Shown: piece by piece, positions 18,190-27,751 of the stretch
How positions within the stretch are numbered: the stretch's first letter is position 1
Layout: the number at the start of each line of letters is the position of its first letter
Origin: Microcoleus sp036705565
GTDB lineage: Bacteria; Cyanobacteriota; Cyanobacteriia; Cyanobacteriales; Microcoleaceae
Reading direction: 5' to 3' (one strand)
Assembly: GCA_036705565.1 (NCBI GenBank)
Contig: JAUBUY010000028.1
Length of the DNA: 64,000 nucleotides
Position numbers and translations under genes: made by a program
Notes under the pieces: generated by a model
Told to the model about the DNA's origin: nothing
The model's database searches: none
The model's input: the letters and a program-made list of their open reading frames with translations, nothing else

Positions 18190-18879
18190 TCATGAGGCTC
18201 TGCCTCTATTGTTTTGTTTCGATGCTTTAACAAACATTTGCCCTCCCAAAAAACGCCACAAAAAAGGCAATTTTAAGTAAATTTTTAACAGCAAGGGCGA
18301 GGCCGGTCTGCCTTTCGTCGAAAAGGGTAAAAATCTCGGTATAATTAAGTCGATTTCAAACCCGACAGTTTGTAAAAGCTCTTGTAGCGATAAATGCGTT
18401 ATCGGTAATTGATGGTCGATAAAATCGTAGTATTCCTTGTATGAATATTTAAAATTAGGCTGAATTACCAACAGAGAACCGCTAGGCTTGAGGGCCTCGA
18501 AGCAAAAAGAGATAATTTCTACAAGTTCCTCTTTGTTGCGGAGGTGTTCAAAAAAATTTGAGATAAAAATACTATCGAACTGTTCGGTAAAAGATGTGTA
18601 ATTTTCTAAATTCAACACATCAATATTAAGCACATTTACATCAGCATTAGCAAATAACTTTGAATCGGGATTAAGATCAATTAAATATTTTTTTTTAGCC
18701 CGAATTTGATTGATAAATTCGCAGTAACCGCCGCCTATATCTAAAACCGCTGATTCGGGAGGAACATAATTTTGTAAGAAGTCGTCAATTAAAACTTTCC
18801 ATAGTGCCACCTTCGCTTGCATTTGTCGCGAATCAAAGCGGTTGGCATACAATTTTTTGAGATATGTGTCAGTTTTCAT
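18190..18879 (-). CDS. class I SAM-dependent methyltransferase
   Basis: The ATG at 18879 (MKTDTYLKKLYANRF) is the sensible start; a longer frame would run into the divergent rfbC. VLDIGGGYCEFINQI is motif I, YLIDLNPDS motif II and FDSIFISNFFEHL the post-motif strand. ALKPSGSLLVIQPNFKYSYKEY resembles small-molecule methyltransferases found in O-antigen clusters. It is transcribed away from rfbC, sharing about 50 bp of upstream DNA. The likely role is methylation of a deoxysugar or glycan end; the target is not visible. Confidence 0.85.
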   Translation of the reverse strand: MKTDTYLKKLYANRFDSRQMQAKVALWKVLIDDFLQNYVPPESAVLDIGGGYCEFINQIRAKKKYLIDLNPDSKLFANADVNVLNIDVLNLENYTSFTEQFDSIFISNFFEHLRNKEELVEIISFCFEALKPSGSLLVIQPNFKYSYKEYYDFIDHQLPITHLSLQELLQTVGFEIDLIIPRFLPFSTKGRPASPLLLKIYLKLPFLWRFLGGQMFVKASKQNNRGRAS

Positions 18880-18928
18880 AGTAAAATAGCCTAGACTGAG
18901 TATGAGTTTATCACTTTCACAGCTAACT

Positions 18929-19474
18929 ATGAATGTTATATCTACCGAAATACCGGAAGTTCTGATCGTTGAGCCGAAAATTTTCGGAGACGATCGCGGT
19001 TTCTTTTTTGAGAGTTTCAATCACCGAGCTTTTGTCGAAAAAACAGGCGTGACAGCCGAATTTGTTCAAGACAATCATTCCAAATCCTCTAAAAATGTGT
19101 TGCGCGGTTTGCACTACCAACTGCAGCAACCTCAAGGAAAATTGCTGCGGGTAGTTGCTGGCGAAATATTTGATGTAGCGGTGGATATTAGACAAAGTTC
19201 GCCGACTTTCGGAAAGTGGGTGGGGTGTTTGGTGAGTGCAGAAAATAAACGGCAATTTTGGGTGCCGGCGGGATTTGCACACGGTTTTTTAGTGGTTTCC
19301 GAGACGGCTGAAGTTTTGTACAAAACTACAGATTATTACGCACCGGCACACGAGCGGTGTATCCTGTGGAATGACCCCGATTTGGCGATCGACTGGCCGC
19401 TAGATGGTGCCAAACCAATCTTATCAGCTAAAGACCAAGCTGGACAAACATTGAAAACAGCTCAAGTGTTTTGA
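18929..19474 (+). CDS. rfbC: dTDP-4-dehydrorhamnose 3,5-epimerase
   Basis: This cupin-fold enzyme is recognised end to end: PKIFGDDRGFFFESFN, FVQDNHSKSSKNVLRGLHYQ with the catalytic His, FDVAVDIRQSSPTFG, and WVPAGFAHGF. It turns dTDP-4-keto-6-deoxyglucose into the 4-keto-rhamnose form, step three of dTDP-L-rhamnose synthesis in the cytoplasm. The ATG at 18929 gives about 181 residues, the family length; one at 18902 would add nine. rfbD follows 2 bp after the stop. rfbA and rfbB are not in the window. Confidence 0.96.
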   Translation: MNVISTEIPEVLIVEPKIFGDDRGFFFESFNHRAFVEKTGVTAEFVQDNHSKSSKNVLRGLHYQLQQPQGKLLRVVAGEIFDVAVDIRQSSPTFGKWVGCLVSAENKRQFWVPAGFAHGFLVVSETAEVLYKTTDYYAPAHERCILWNDPDLAIDWPLDGAKPILSAKDQAGQTLKTAQVF

Positions 19475-19476
19475 TC

Positions 19477-20355
19477 ATGAAAATTTTACTCGCAGGCGGC
19501 AGCGGACAGCTAGCTCAAGAATTGCAGCCGATTTTATTATCTTCGGGAGAGGTAATTGCGCTCGATCGCACTCGCCTCGACTTATCCCAACCCGAAAGCA
19601 TCCGTCAAGCAATGGCTGAAATTAAACCGGATTTAGTCATCAATTCGGGTGCTTACACTGCGGTAGACAAAGCCGAAAGTGAACCAGAATTAGCATATGC
19701 AGTCAACGCTATTGCCCCAGGAATTTTTGCCGAAGAATGCGAAAAACAGGGAGCAAGTTTGATTCACTTTTCTACTGATTATGTATTTGACGGCAGCCAC
19801 GGTTCTGCTTATTTGGAAACAGATTCTACGAATCCACTGGGAACTTACGGCAAGTCGAAATTAGCAGGCGAGGCAGCAATTCTCAAATCGGGAAACCGAC
19901 ATATTATTATTAGAACCGCGTGGGTTTACGGCAACGGTGGCAAAGGTAATTTTGTCAAAACCATGCTGAGGTTGGGAAAGGAAAGGGAAGAAATTCGAGT
20001 AGTAGCAGATCAGATCGGAAGTCCTACTTGGACTCGGGATTTAGGTGCGGCGACTTCACAAATTATTCCTCTCCTTGGGCCAGAAACTTTTGGGACTTAC
20101 CAGTACACTAATAGCGGTGTTTGTAGTTGGTACGATTTTGCGATCGCCATTTTTGAGGAAGCAGCACAACTCGGCTTTCCCCTAAAAGTTCAGCGCGTAA
20201 TTCCCATCACCACCGCCGAATATCCGACACCGGCAAAACGCCCCGCTTTTTCTGTCCTATCTACGGTAAAAATATCAGCACTTTTGGGCACGTATCCTCC
20301 CCACTGGCGGCAAGGGCTCAGACAAATGCTGGCAAGAGAAGTCAGTCGATTTTAG
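19477..20355 (+). CDS. rfbD: dTDP-4-dehydrorhamnose reductase
   Basis: MKILLAGGSGQLAQEL is the NAD(P)-binding start; VINSGAYTAVDKAESEP, FSTDYVFDG and the YGKSKLAGE catalytic motif are diagnostic of RmlD. It reduces the product of RfbC to dTDP-L-rhamnose, the last step, so rhamnose is very likely part of the surface glycan. The ATG at 19477 is preferred over a TTG two codons earlier. The stop codon TAG (20353-20355) lies inside the first attttag unit of a heptamer array, so the C-terminal SRF and the stop are partly repeat-derived. Confidence 0.96.
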   Translation: MKILLAGGSGQLAQELQPILLSSGEVIALDRTRLDLSQPESIRQAMAEIKPDLVINSGAYTAVDKAESEPELAYAVNAIAPGIFAEECEKQGASLIHFSTDYVFDGSHGSAYLETDSTNPLGTYGKSKLAGEAAILKSGNRHIIIRTAWVYGNGGKGNFVKTMLRLGKEREEIRVVADQIGSPTWTRDLGAATSQIIPLLGPETFGTYQYTNSGVCSWYDFAIAIFEEAAQLGFPLKVQRVIPITTAEYPTPAKRPAFSVLSTVKISALLGTYPPHWRQGLRQMLAREVSRF

Positions 20356-20380
20356 ATTTTAGATTTTAGATTTTAGATTT
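20350..20380 (+). repeat. ATTTTAG heptamer array
   Basis: Four copies of the attttag heptamer begin within the last codons of rfbD and continue into the spacer. This is the complement of the aaaatct heptamer seen before two start codons in this window. Confidence 0.9.
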
Positions 20381-20440
20381 ACTTGCAGCATTGAATCTGG
20401 GAGTTTGAACTTTAGTCTAAAATTTAGGGATTCAGGACAA

Positions 20441-20550
20441 TAGGACTTATCCACTGGTGGCCAGAAACCGGGTTTTTTACGAAAATCCTTCGCTGTAGCC
20501 TAGAGATTAAATAAAAAACCCGGTTTCTTTGTCGGGAGTGCGTCGCTAAA
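20441..20550. repeat. palindromic 'AGAAACCGGGTTTTTT' element (type A)
   Basis: The arms agaaaccgggttttttac and aaaaaacccggtttcttt form a large hairpin with A/T-rich ends. A similar element lies at 27641-27750 and a split one at 54980-55203. It could act as a bidirectional terminator between rfbD and the next gene. Confidence 0.75.
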
Positions 20551-20576
20551 CCTGCCCCATTAATTAAAAATACCCC

Positions 20577-22370
20577 ATGTCTGAATCCATGAAAATCAAG
20601 CAACAATATATTTTAATTGCCGCCTCAGTTCTCGGCATCCTAATACCAGCTTCATATATTTTGTACTTGATATCGCAAGCGGGAGACTTGTCTAATTTTG
20701 ATTATTGGTGGATGACATGGAATTTTTATTCAGTAGACGGTTTTTCTACAAATCCTTTTAATTGGATATTTCGGGCCAACGAGCATTTTGTCTTGATTCC
20801 GGCCATTATTTATGGCTTGAATATAGCTGTAACGCAAGGTTCAAATATTGGTTTGTGTTTAGTTGCCTGGTTTTTGGCTTGGATTCAGTGCCACGTATTA
20901 ATTGCTCTGCTGCCGTTAAAAATGAGGCGTTTTCCGCTGCAATTTATCTCGCTACTCCTTTGCATTTCTATTTTTAATTTTACTCCGGCGGCGGCTCACA
21001 ATTGGATGCGGGGATTCAGTGGCGTTCACTGGATAATTGCTAATTTATTTGTGATTTGTTCGATATTTTGTTTGCAATCCTATGTGACAGATTTATTAAA
21101 GAAAAGGGAGGCAGAGCCTGGTAACGAGTTGGTAGGGGCGGTGCCCCCGTGCCCGCCCCCGCATTTACAAAATAAGTGGGTAATTGGCAGCATTGTTTTT
21201 GGCGTTTTAGGCTGTATTAGTTACAGCACTCCTTTAGGTTTGTGGCCGATATTGTGTGCTGCTGCTGTTGTGCTGCGGTTTCCTCGGCGAATAACTTATT
21301 TGTATTTCATTGCTTCGATTGCAGTGATTGGGATTTATTTTTTAACTTATAAAACTCCATCTCATCACCCTTCTTTAACTAAAATTAACCCGCTCAAAAC
21401 TCTCGAATATATTCCCATTTATCTCGGCGGAATTTTTAGCGAAAATATTATTGTTGCTTCAATTATTGGTATAATTGGTTTGATTGCAGCGACGGGTTTT
21501 GTGGGTTATTGGCTATTTGTAAAAAAGGTAGATCGCCCGGATTGGCTGCCTTGGCTATCAATCCAACTTTACACGCTGCAAACGGCCTTAATGGCCGCGG
21601 TTAGCCGATCGGGATTTGGCGTCGAACAAGCCACCGCTTCCCGCTACGCCACACTTCCAGCTTTGTTTTGGATGAGCACAATTGTGCTGACAGTATTGTG
21701 GGTGCGCGAGTTGCAGCCAACACCAAGAATCCAAGGGCGTTGGTTGACACCGCTGTTTGCAGTCACCACAGTCGCGATTATTTTAATGTACGGGGTGGGA
21801 GGCGAAACTGCAATGGCGATCGCCCACAGAGCAACCTATCAACCGTTAGTAGCATTATCACTGCAACTAGGCATCACCGACGTAACCCTAATTAAAGACC
21901 GCGTAGGCAACAAACCCGCCGCTTTTGTCGGCTTAATCGACGCTTTAAAAACTAACAACTTAGTGCCATTTAACCGAGACATCAAAAAACACAATTTCTG
22001 TGCAGCATTAGACACAAAAATCGACGCAAATTTACTGTCAGCCCCCAAAGACGGAGTACCCGGATACTTTGATACAGCCACCAGACTGGCACCAACAGCA
22101 GCCAGAGTAATTGGCTGGGTAGGAGACCCCGAAAACAATGTAAAATGTATTGCCATTCTCAACCAAGAAAATGTCGTTAGAGGTTTCGCCATGTCAGGAT
22201 TTCCCCGCCCAGATTTAGTTAAATTATTTGGCCCTTCCTACGAATTCGCAGCTTGGAGAGGATACATTCAAACATCACCAACAGATAAACTATTGACAGC
22301 CTATGCCTCCTTTAAAAACCGCAAAGGTTGGGTAGCCTTACGAAACTCCCAAGTTATCAATAAAAACTAA
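20577..22370 (+). CDS. polytopic membrane protein of glycan locus (GT-C-like)
   Basis: About ten to eleven membrane helices cover residues 10-400. A soluble C-terminal region of about 180 residues follows. DYWWMTWNFYS and RANEHFVLIPAIIY in the first loop parallel DEWRLASLFEKI and NHRILFPKIIIA in the protein encoded at 14567, so these are probably paralogues that transfer lipid-linked sugars outside the membrane. Residues about 183-200 (NELVGAVPPCPPPHLQNK) are the translation of a G/C-rich dispersed repeat, lying in a loop between helices. The GT2 gene 95 bp downstream probably supplies the lipid-linked donor. Confidence 0.6.
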   Translation: MSESMKIKQQYILIAASVLGILIPASYILYLISQAGDLSNFDYWWMTWNFYSVDGFSTNPFNWIFRANEHFVLIPAIIYGLNIAVTQGSNIGLCLVAWFLAWIQCHVLIALLPLKMRRFPLQFISLLLCISIFNFTPAAAHNWMRGFSGVHWIIANLFVICSIFCLQSYVTDLLKKREAEPGNELVGAVPPCPPPHLQNKWVIGSIVFGVLGCISYSTPLGLWPILCAAAVVLRFPRRITYLYFIASIAVIGIYFLTYKTPSHHPSLTKINPLKTLEYIPIYLGGIFSENIIVASIIGIIGLIAATGFVGYWLFVKKVDRPDWLPWLSIQLYTLQTALMAAVSRSGFGVEQATASRYATLPALFWMSTIVLTVLWVRELQPTPRIQGRWLTPLFAVTTVAIILMYGVGGETAMAIAHRATYQPLVALSLQLGITDVTLIKDRVGNKPAAFVGLIDALKTNNLVPFNRDIKKHNFCAALDTKIDANLLSAPKDGVPGYFDTATRLAPTAARVIGWVGDPENNVKCIAILNQENVVRGFAMSGFPRPDLVKLFGPSYEFAAWRGYIQTSPTDKLLTAYASFKNRKGWVALRNSQVINKN

Positions 22371-22377
22371 AAAACCT

Positions 22378-22424
22378 CTCTTTCTCCTCCTCTGCGCCCT
22401 CTGCGCCCTCTGCGGTTAATAAAA
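22378..22424 (+). repeat. C/T-rich 'CCTCTGCGCCCTCTGCG' dispersed repeat
   Basis: This cctctgcgccctctgcggtta repeat between two genes matches DNA in the truncated GT2 remnant near 3750 and, inverted, the block near 49980-50010. It contains no gene. Confidence 0.75.
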
Positions 22425-22464
22425 AAAAATCTCATTAACAACAAAAATGAAATAAAATATCTCT

Positions 22465-23439
22465 ATGCCAAAACAACTCAGCTTCGTAATCCCAGTTCAC
22501 AACGAAGAAGCCACCCTAAAATTGCTGTTTGACAAAATCAAAATTGTCATGTTGCAAACAGAAATTGACAGTTACGAAGTCATTTTCATAGATGACGGTA
22601 GCCGCGATTATTCCTGGCAAGAAATCACAGATTTAGCCAGCAAACATCCCAAACTAATTAAAGCAATTAAAATGCGCCGCAACTTTGGCAAATCCGCCGC
22701 GCTTTCAGCAGGATTTCGCAATGCAGCAGGGATAATTATCTTTACTCTCGATGCTGACCTTCAGGATGACCCCGCTGAAATTCCCAAATTTTTACATCAT
22801 TTAGAATCGGGATTTGATTTAGTTTCCGGTTGGCGAAAACAGCGGAACGACCCGCTTTCTAAAACTTTACCTTCCAAGCTATTTAATGCCGTTGCGTGTT
22901 TGCTGACTGGCGTGCAAATGCACGATATGAATTGCGGTTTTAAAGCTTACCGTAGGGAAGTTTTGCAGTCGATTAAATTGTACGGAGAATTGCACCGCTA
23001 CATTCCAGCTTTAGCAAACAATTTAGGGTTTAAAATTGGCGAAGTAGTCGTGGAACATCATCCGCGAAAGCACGGAAAATCGAATTACGGCTGGGAACGT
23101 TATGCGCGGGGTTTTATTGATTTGTTGACGGTGTTAGCCACGACGCAATATTTGCACAAACCGGGTCATTTGTTTGGCGGTTTGGGTTTGTGTTTTGGCT
23201 TTGTTGGAACTGTTTCGCTGAGTTATTTGATAGTTATTTGGTTTCTGAATTTGGCGGGGATGAATTTTGGGCCGATCGGCAATCGACCTTTGTTATTTTT
23301 TGGGATTTTGTGTACAATTCTGTCGGTGCAGTTGATTTCTTTGGGGATTTTGGCTGAGTTGATGGCGCGGAATGTGGATGCTGATTATGTGGACAAGCAA
23401 ATTAGCGAAATTATTGATGATTCGGGTTTTGATATTTAA
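22465..23439 (+). CDS. GT2 glycosyltransferase with C-terminal membrane pair (GtrB-like)
   Basis: LSFVIPVHNEEATLKLLFDKI opens a GT2 domain; the metal site is LDADLQDDP and the acceptor-site region is GFKAYRREVL. Two hydrophobic helices follow near residues 235-260 and 275-300, as in GtrB and other bactoprenyl-phosphate glucosyl- or mannosyltransferases. It should charge undecaprenyl phosphate with a single sugar at the cytoplasmic face for use by a GT-C enzyme, plausibly the membrane protein encoded upstream. The length of 324 residues is normal for the family. Confidence 0.9.
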   Translation: MPKQLSFVIPVHNEEATLKLLFDKIKIVMLQTEIDSYEVIFIDDGSRDYSWQEITDLASKHPKLIKAIKMRRNFGKSAALSAGFRNAAGIIIFTLDADLQDDPAEIPKFLHHLESGFDLVSGWRKQRNDPLSKTLPSKLFNAVACLLTGVQMHDMNCGFKAYRREVLQSIKLYGELHRYIPALANNLGFKIGEVVVEHHPRKHGKSNYGWERYARGFIDLLTVLATTQYLHKPGHLFGGLGLCFGFVGTVSLSYLIVIWFLNLAGMNFGPIGNRPLLFFGILCTILSVQLISLGILAELMARNVDADYVDKQISEIIDDSGFDI

Positions 23440-23532
23440 CCGCAAGATGGAAACGGCGATTGAAATCGCTTCTACACAAGCAAAGTCTGCCTCCGCAGAC
23501 TGAAGAAAGATATCATATTTTCAAGAATAGTA

Positions 23533-25365
23533 TTATCTGATTTTATACAGTATCCATTTGCCTTGTTTGTCGGCGATTTCCCCTTGAATATTTGGATGCC
23601 AGTCAGTACGAGTCAGGATATAATCGGCATGATAGTTTTTGGCTACTTTGACTAAATCCGCACTGCTGCGGCGGATGAAAAAGTCATTTCCTCCCCAAAT
23701 CATTTGCGGGTTTAAGGGAACCCCTAAAACAGCTTCCATGCGATTTTGCCATTCTTTGATGCCTTTTTCGGTAAAGGGGAAGTTTTTGAAGTTGACGACA
23801 ATCGCCCTTTCGGAGAAAAACTGGAAGCTGGTAACTGAGGGTGGAATTAATACGAGTGAATCGGGGCTGCTACTTTGCGAAAATCGCACAGCTAATTTGC
23901 TTAAGTCGTCTCTGGGAACGGCATTGATATTAACTCTTGTTTGAAATACATTTAATATAGGTTTGGGCAGAATTCCTGCTATTCCACAAACTAAGGTGGC
24001 AGTAGTTATTAAGGCTAAGGTGTGAGTTAGAGTTTGTTTGATAGATGTAGCTAGGGATGTTTTTTCTAAAATGAATGGGAAGGCGAGGATTGAGAAAAAA
24101 ACTGGGATGCTAATTATTCTATCGCCCATTATTTCCCATGAATCAGTCACCGGATATATCAAGCTGAAAATTACCGTTCCTGCTGCTAAAATCCACAACA
24201 ATATATTATATCGTTTGGGAAATACGTATTTTTTTGTTTGCCAAACTGATAATCCTAGGAAAATGATACCCCTAAAAGGCAAAGTTAGTACAGCTAACAG
24301 CAACAAGCTAATAGCTATGTGTTTTTCTCTGTAAAGTTGCTCGACCGTCAAAGCAACAGCAATAAATATAATTAGTTGAGCAAAAGGTACGGTTCTAGCT
24401 AACTGTAGTTTTGCGATAAAAGCCAGCGGGTAAATTTCTACAAATATGTAATTTAGAAACAGTCCCAAAATGGATGTAGTAACAATTATATAAAAATTAA
24501 CCTTGTCTTCTTTGGACAATAAATCGGAATTTTTGATGCACAGTAAGCCACCAATTATGAAACATATAAAGTTGAACCAATTCCCCAAATACCAATTTGA
24601 CGGGAGGATGTGGTGGGGGTTGCGGACTTTTGCGTGAATGTAGACAAAATCGGCGTTGTCGATAGTTTGAGTGCTGGTAGTACCTGTTAATAACATCGGT
24701 ACGTAAACGATACTTGCCATTGCTGCTAAAAGTGCGATCGCCAAAATCAATGTTTTGAAATTCCGCTGTCTTACAGATTCAATAAATAAAACGGGAACCA
24801 TCATCAATCCCGGCAACAAACCCACTAAGAATTGCAGCAGACAAGCTAGTCCAAAAAAGAAATATCCAGTCAGCCATTTCTGGCGCAAACTAAAGTAAAT
24901 TCCCCAGATTGCGAAACCCATTGCGAAGATACTGGGTACTGATTTAGTGGAAAATATCAGCGTGTTACCAACATCGGTAAATGAAGCGGCTATACATAAA
25001 AAAGCCATCGCTGCTGCTGGCAGTTTGGAATTAGTATAGATATTGAGAATTGCGTAGCAAGCTAGGACAAATGAACCGAAGGCGAGGAATTGATAAATAA
25101 AGTGCGCTAGGGGAATGCTTGTTCCTAAGTTGGCGAGAAAATAGATAATATAATAATAGTAATATCTCGGATTAAATTTCACCATTTCCTGAACGTAATA
25201 GTCATTTTTGTAGAGTTCAGGATTTAACATAAATTGAATAGGCGGCACTTCTGGGAAATTGCCTCCAATGGGGAAAATATAGCCAGTAGCCATCAGGGAG
25301 CCGATGATGACAAAAGTATAGAGAGATAGATTAAAATACCAGTGGGATTTTTGATGTTTTTGCAT
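23533..25365 (-). CDS. polytopic membrane protein, probable GT-C glycosyltransferase
   Basis: About twelve membrane helices are spread over residues 15-470, with a C-terminal soluble tail that includes DSLVLIPPSVTSFQFFSERA and DYILTRTDWHP. The tail resembles the periplasmic end of cyanobacterial DUF-type sugar transferases or O-antigen ligase-like proteins. The N-terminal loop between helices 1 and 2 holds FPEVPPIQFMLNPELYKND. It is followed upstream, 12 bp away, by another large membrane protein on the same strand, so both are probably co-transcribed. No firm family can be named. Confidence 0.6.
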   Translation of the reverse strand: MQKHQKSHWYFNLSLYTFVIIGSLMATGYIFPIGGNFPEVPPIQFMLNPELYKNDYYVQEMVKFNPRYYYYYIIYFLANLGTSIPLAHFIYQFLAFGSFVLACYAILNIYTNSKLPAAAMAFLCIAASFTDVGNTLIFSTKSVPSIFAMGFAIWGIYFSLRQKWLTGYFFFGLACLLQFLVGLLPGLMMVPVLFIESVRQRNFKTLILAIALLAAMASIVYVPMLLTGTTSTQTIDNADFVYIHAKVRNPHHILPSNWYLGNWFNFICFIIGGLLCIKNSDLLSKEDKVNFYIIVTTSILGLFLNYIFVEIYPLAFIAKLQLARTVPFAQLIIFIAVALTVEQLYREKHIAISLLLLAVLTLPFRGIIFLGLSVWQTKKYVFPKRYNILLWILAAGTVIFSLIYPVTDSWEIMGDRIISIPVFFSILAFPFILEKTSLATSIKQTLTHTLALITTATLVCGIAGILPKPILNVFQTRVNINAVPRDDLSKLAVRFSQSSSPDSLVLIPPSVTSFQFFSERAIVVNFKNFPFTEKGIKEWQNRMEAVLGVPLNPQMIWGGNDFFIRRSSADLVKVAKNYHADYILTRTDWHPNIQGEIADKQGKWILYKIR

Positions 25366-25377
25366 TGACGGTTCAAT

Positions 25378-27627
25378 TTATCTACTGACAGCCAAATTGT
25401 TAATCTCCAGTTGACATTGGTTTGTTAAATCCTGTTGGCTGCTACTCAATACCTCAAGCAGCAGATAAATGGGATTTTTGCCTTCAACTAATAGATTTAA
25501 GGCGAGATAACTTTTTTGACTATAAGCCATCTCTGCTGAGTCTACTAATTTACCTTGCTTGTCCCACAAAGTCAAGCGCAGGGCAACTCCCGGACATTGT
25601 TGGTTAGGTAAATTGAGTTTGCCGGTAACTTTTACTTTATCTGAAATGGAACCTAAATACAGAAAAGATGTATCGAGTTTCTTGCTGTTTTTAATTGGAT
25701 GAGTTACAATATTATATAGGTTATCCGATTCTTGACTTACTGAATAATTGGCACTTGTGTAGATTGATTGATGCAAACTAATCCAATCTAACTGCGTGCC
25801 TGGTCGATCGACTATTTGTCGCTGCATTGCATCCAGAGTCCTAACTGCCGTTGCTGTATCAGTCGGCCGCATCCTCCGGTAAACGCTGAGTGTCACGCCG
25901 TTTTCTAGCTTAAACTGTTCCGGTAGCAATTGGAAATCGCGGGCAATTTCCCAGTTTTGAGTAAAGGCATCGTACACAACTTTAACAACATCTTGTTCGT
26001 GCGATCGCAAAACTTGTTCGTCAGTCGCTAACACCTGCTGAAAAGGTACAGCAACCACCGCATATTGTGACTGCAACAACTCCGGTAGCGGGTAAGTATC
26101 GCGCGAGTCAATTTGCGGCCTCCCGATTGTATTTAATCTCCACCAACCCTCCGGCGGGTTTAATTTTCGGTTAGCTTGTCTGAGGATATTAGCATTAAAA
26201 CTGTTAGAAGCACCGGCAATATAAATTGGTTCTTCGTTGGGTGCTAATTTTCGCAGAAACTCTACTAATTTTACAACTTCGTCGTAGTCCGATCGCACTA
26301 ACGGCGGAAAATTACCCACAAACAGTCTTGGCAAATCTATTTTGAGAGGAATTAACCCGACTCCGGCATTCAAAACCAGGTACAAACCCGCCGCGCCCAG
26401 CATGAAATACCGGACTTTTCCCTTGAGTGTCAGCCAAGTTGTCCAGAAAAATGTGGAGAGTCCCAAAAGTGCGATCGGTGTAATATGAATTGTATAGTGC
26501 AAGTAGCCATAACGCAACACTAACAGCCATTCAATCAGCGACAAAACCCCAAACAGCGAAACAAAAATAGCCGCCGCCGGAACCAGCATTCGAGTCAGAA
26601 TTCCCGCCGAAAAACCAATCAGTACCAGCAGCCAAGTTCCCAAACCGTAAAAATCCGCATAACGAGTTAAAATATCATTTACAGGCAAACTCCAAGCGAC
26701 ATACAAATTGCGGTAGTCAACCGTCAGAGCACTGCGAGTAAAATCCCCCGCTACCAACATTAAAATAATCAAGCTAGTTACAGCTATCAAGCCCAATTTT
26801 ACAGCGGATTCAAACAAATTTTTCCAACCTTTGTTTTGAATACTTTGAAATAGCAATCCTAAATGACTTGTGGGATGGGCTTCTAGCCCGTCCCGGCTAA
26901 AAGCCTGAACCATTGTGATAACTGCCTTGGGATTGCTATACTGTACAATAAACTCGATGAAAGCCTGTAAAGTCGCGGCACCAAAAAATGCGATCGCACT
27001 ATAAGCAAAATGGCGCCGCAACAGAATCGCCGCCGCCAGCAAAAACCCAATCAACGGGATTTTCCACCAAGATTTCAGCGTGACATCCTGCAAATAAACC
27101 AAAATTGCCAAGGCTACAAACACACAGCCGCCAGTATCCAGATATCCCCGCAGAGTCGGTATCCAACTCATAGGAATTAATAAACTCAGCAGCACAGTTG
27201 ACCAAAATACCCGGCGGGGATAAACTGGAATTAGCTTTGCAGAAATTGCCCCCAGCAACAGACGAAACGGCAGCACATAAATCAGGGATACACTGAGAAT
27301 GTAACTCAGCCGAGACTCGCCAAATAAGAGAATAAACGGCACTAACGGCAGAGAAATTAATAGGTTTTTTTCCTTAGATAGCGATTCTATAACTCCGCGC
27401 CATGCTTTATCTGGCGACTCTCGAAATAAATTTGCCGTGTTGACTGTAGCGGTATTGTATCCCGCGTAATCCCACCAATAAAAAGTATGTTCGCTGGATA
27501 CATAGATTGATGTTACTGCAACTGTGAGGAGAACAAGTAAAAACAGGAAAAACCCATCAATTAGAAATTTTCGAGGCAATTTAAAAGAAACAACATCAAA
27601 TACTTCCATCACTCTAGCAACCCTCAA
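25378..27627 (-). CDS. large membrane protein, GT39/PMT-like
   Basis: This 749-residue protein has a run of twelve or so helices to about residue 430, then a soluble C-terminal half. The first extracytoplasmic loop carries YWWDYAGYNTATVN, close in style to the (D/E)-containing first loop of protein-mannosyltransferase-like GT-C enzymes. The C-terminal part contains the IYIAGASNSFNANIL strand and a beta-rich domain ending CQLEINNLAVSR, maybe carbohydrate-binding. It is co-directional with the neighbouring membrane-protein gene (12 bp gap) and probably acts in the same glycan pathway. It could equally be a polysaccharide ligase. Confidence 0.55.
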   Translation of the reverse strand: MRVARVMEVFDVVSFKLPRKFLIDGFFLFLLVLLTVAVTSIYVSSEHTFYWWDYAGYNTATVNTANLFRESPDKAWRGVIESLSKEKNLLISLPLVPFILLFGESRLSYILSVSLIYVLPFRLLLGAISAKLIPVYPRRVFWSTVLLSLLIPMSWIPTLRGYLDTGGCVFVALAILVYLQDVTLKSWWKIPLIGFLLAAAILLRRHFAYSAIAFFGAATLQAFIEFIVQYSNPKAVITMVQAFSRDGLEAHPTSHLGLLFQSIQNKGWKNLFESAVKLGLIAVTSLIILMLVAGDFTRSALTVDYRNLYVAWSLPVNDILTRYADFYGLGTWLLVLIGFSAGILTRMLVPAAAIFVSLFGVLSLIEWLLVLRYGYLHYTIHITPIALLGLSTFFWTTWLTLKGKVRYFMLGAAGLYLVLNAGVGLIPLKIDLPRLFVGNFPPLVRSDYDEVVKLVEFLRKLAPNEEPIYIAGASNSFNANILRQANRKLNPPEGWWRLNTIGRPQIDSRDTYPLPELLQSQYAVVAVPFQQVLATDEQVLRSHEQDVVKVVYDAFTQNWEIARDFQLLPEQFKLENGVTLSVYRRMRPTDTATAVRTLDAMQRQIVDRPGTQLDWISLHQSIYTSANYSVSQESDNLYNIVTHPIKNSKKLDTSFLYLGSISDKVKVTGKLNLPNQQCPGVALRLTLWDKQGKLVDSAEMAYSQKSYLALNLLVEGKNPIYLLLEVLSSSQQDLTNQCQLEINNLAVSR

Positions 27628-27640
27628 TCAATTGTATAGT

Positions 27641-27750
27641 CCTGGACGCACGGGTAGTCAGAAACCGGGTTTTTTTGCCAAAATCTTGCATCAAAACTTT
27701 TAATTTCGGTAAAAACCCGGTTTCTTTGGTATGGATGCGCGTCCAAGATT
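27641..27750. repeat. palindromic type A element, complete copy
   Basis: The outer ends cctggacgcacg and gcgcgtccaaga are near inverted repeats. The inner arms agaaaccgggttttttt and aaaaacccggtttcttt pair into a long hairpin. The element lies between two minus-strand genes and could terminate the upstream transcript. Confidence 0.8.
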
Positions 27751-27751
27751 G

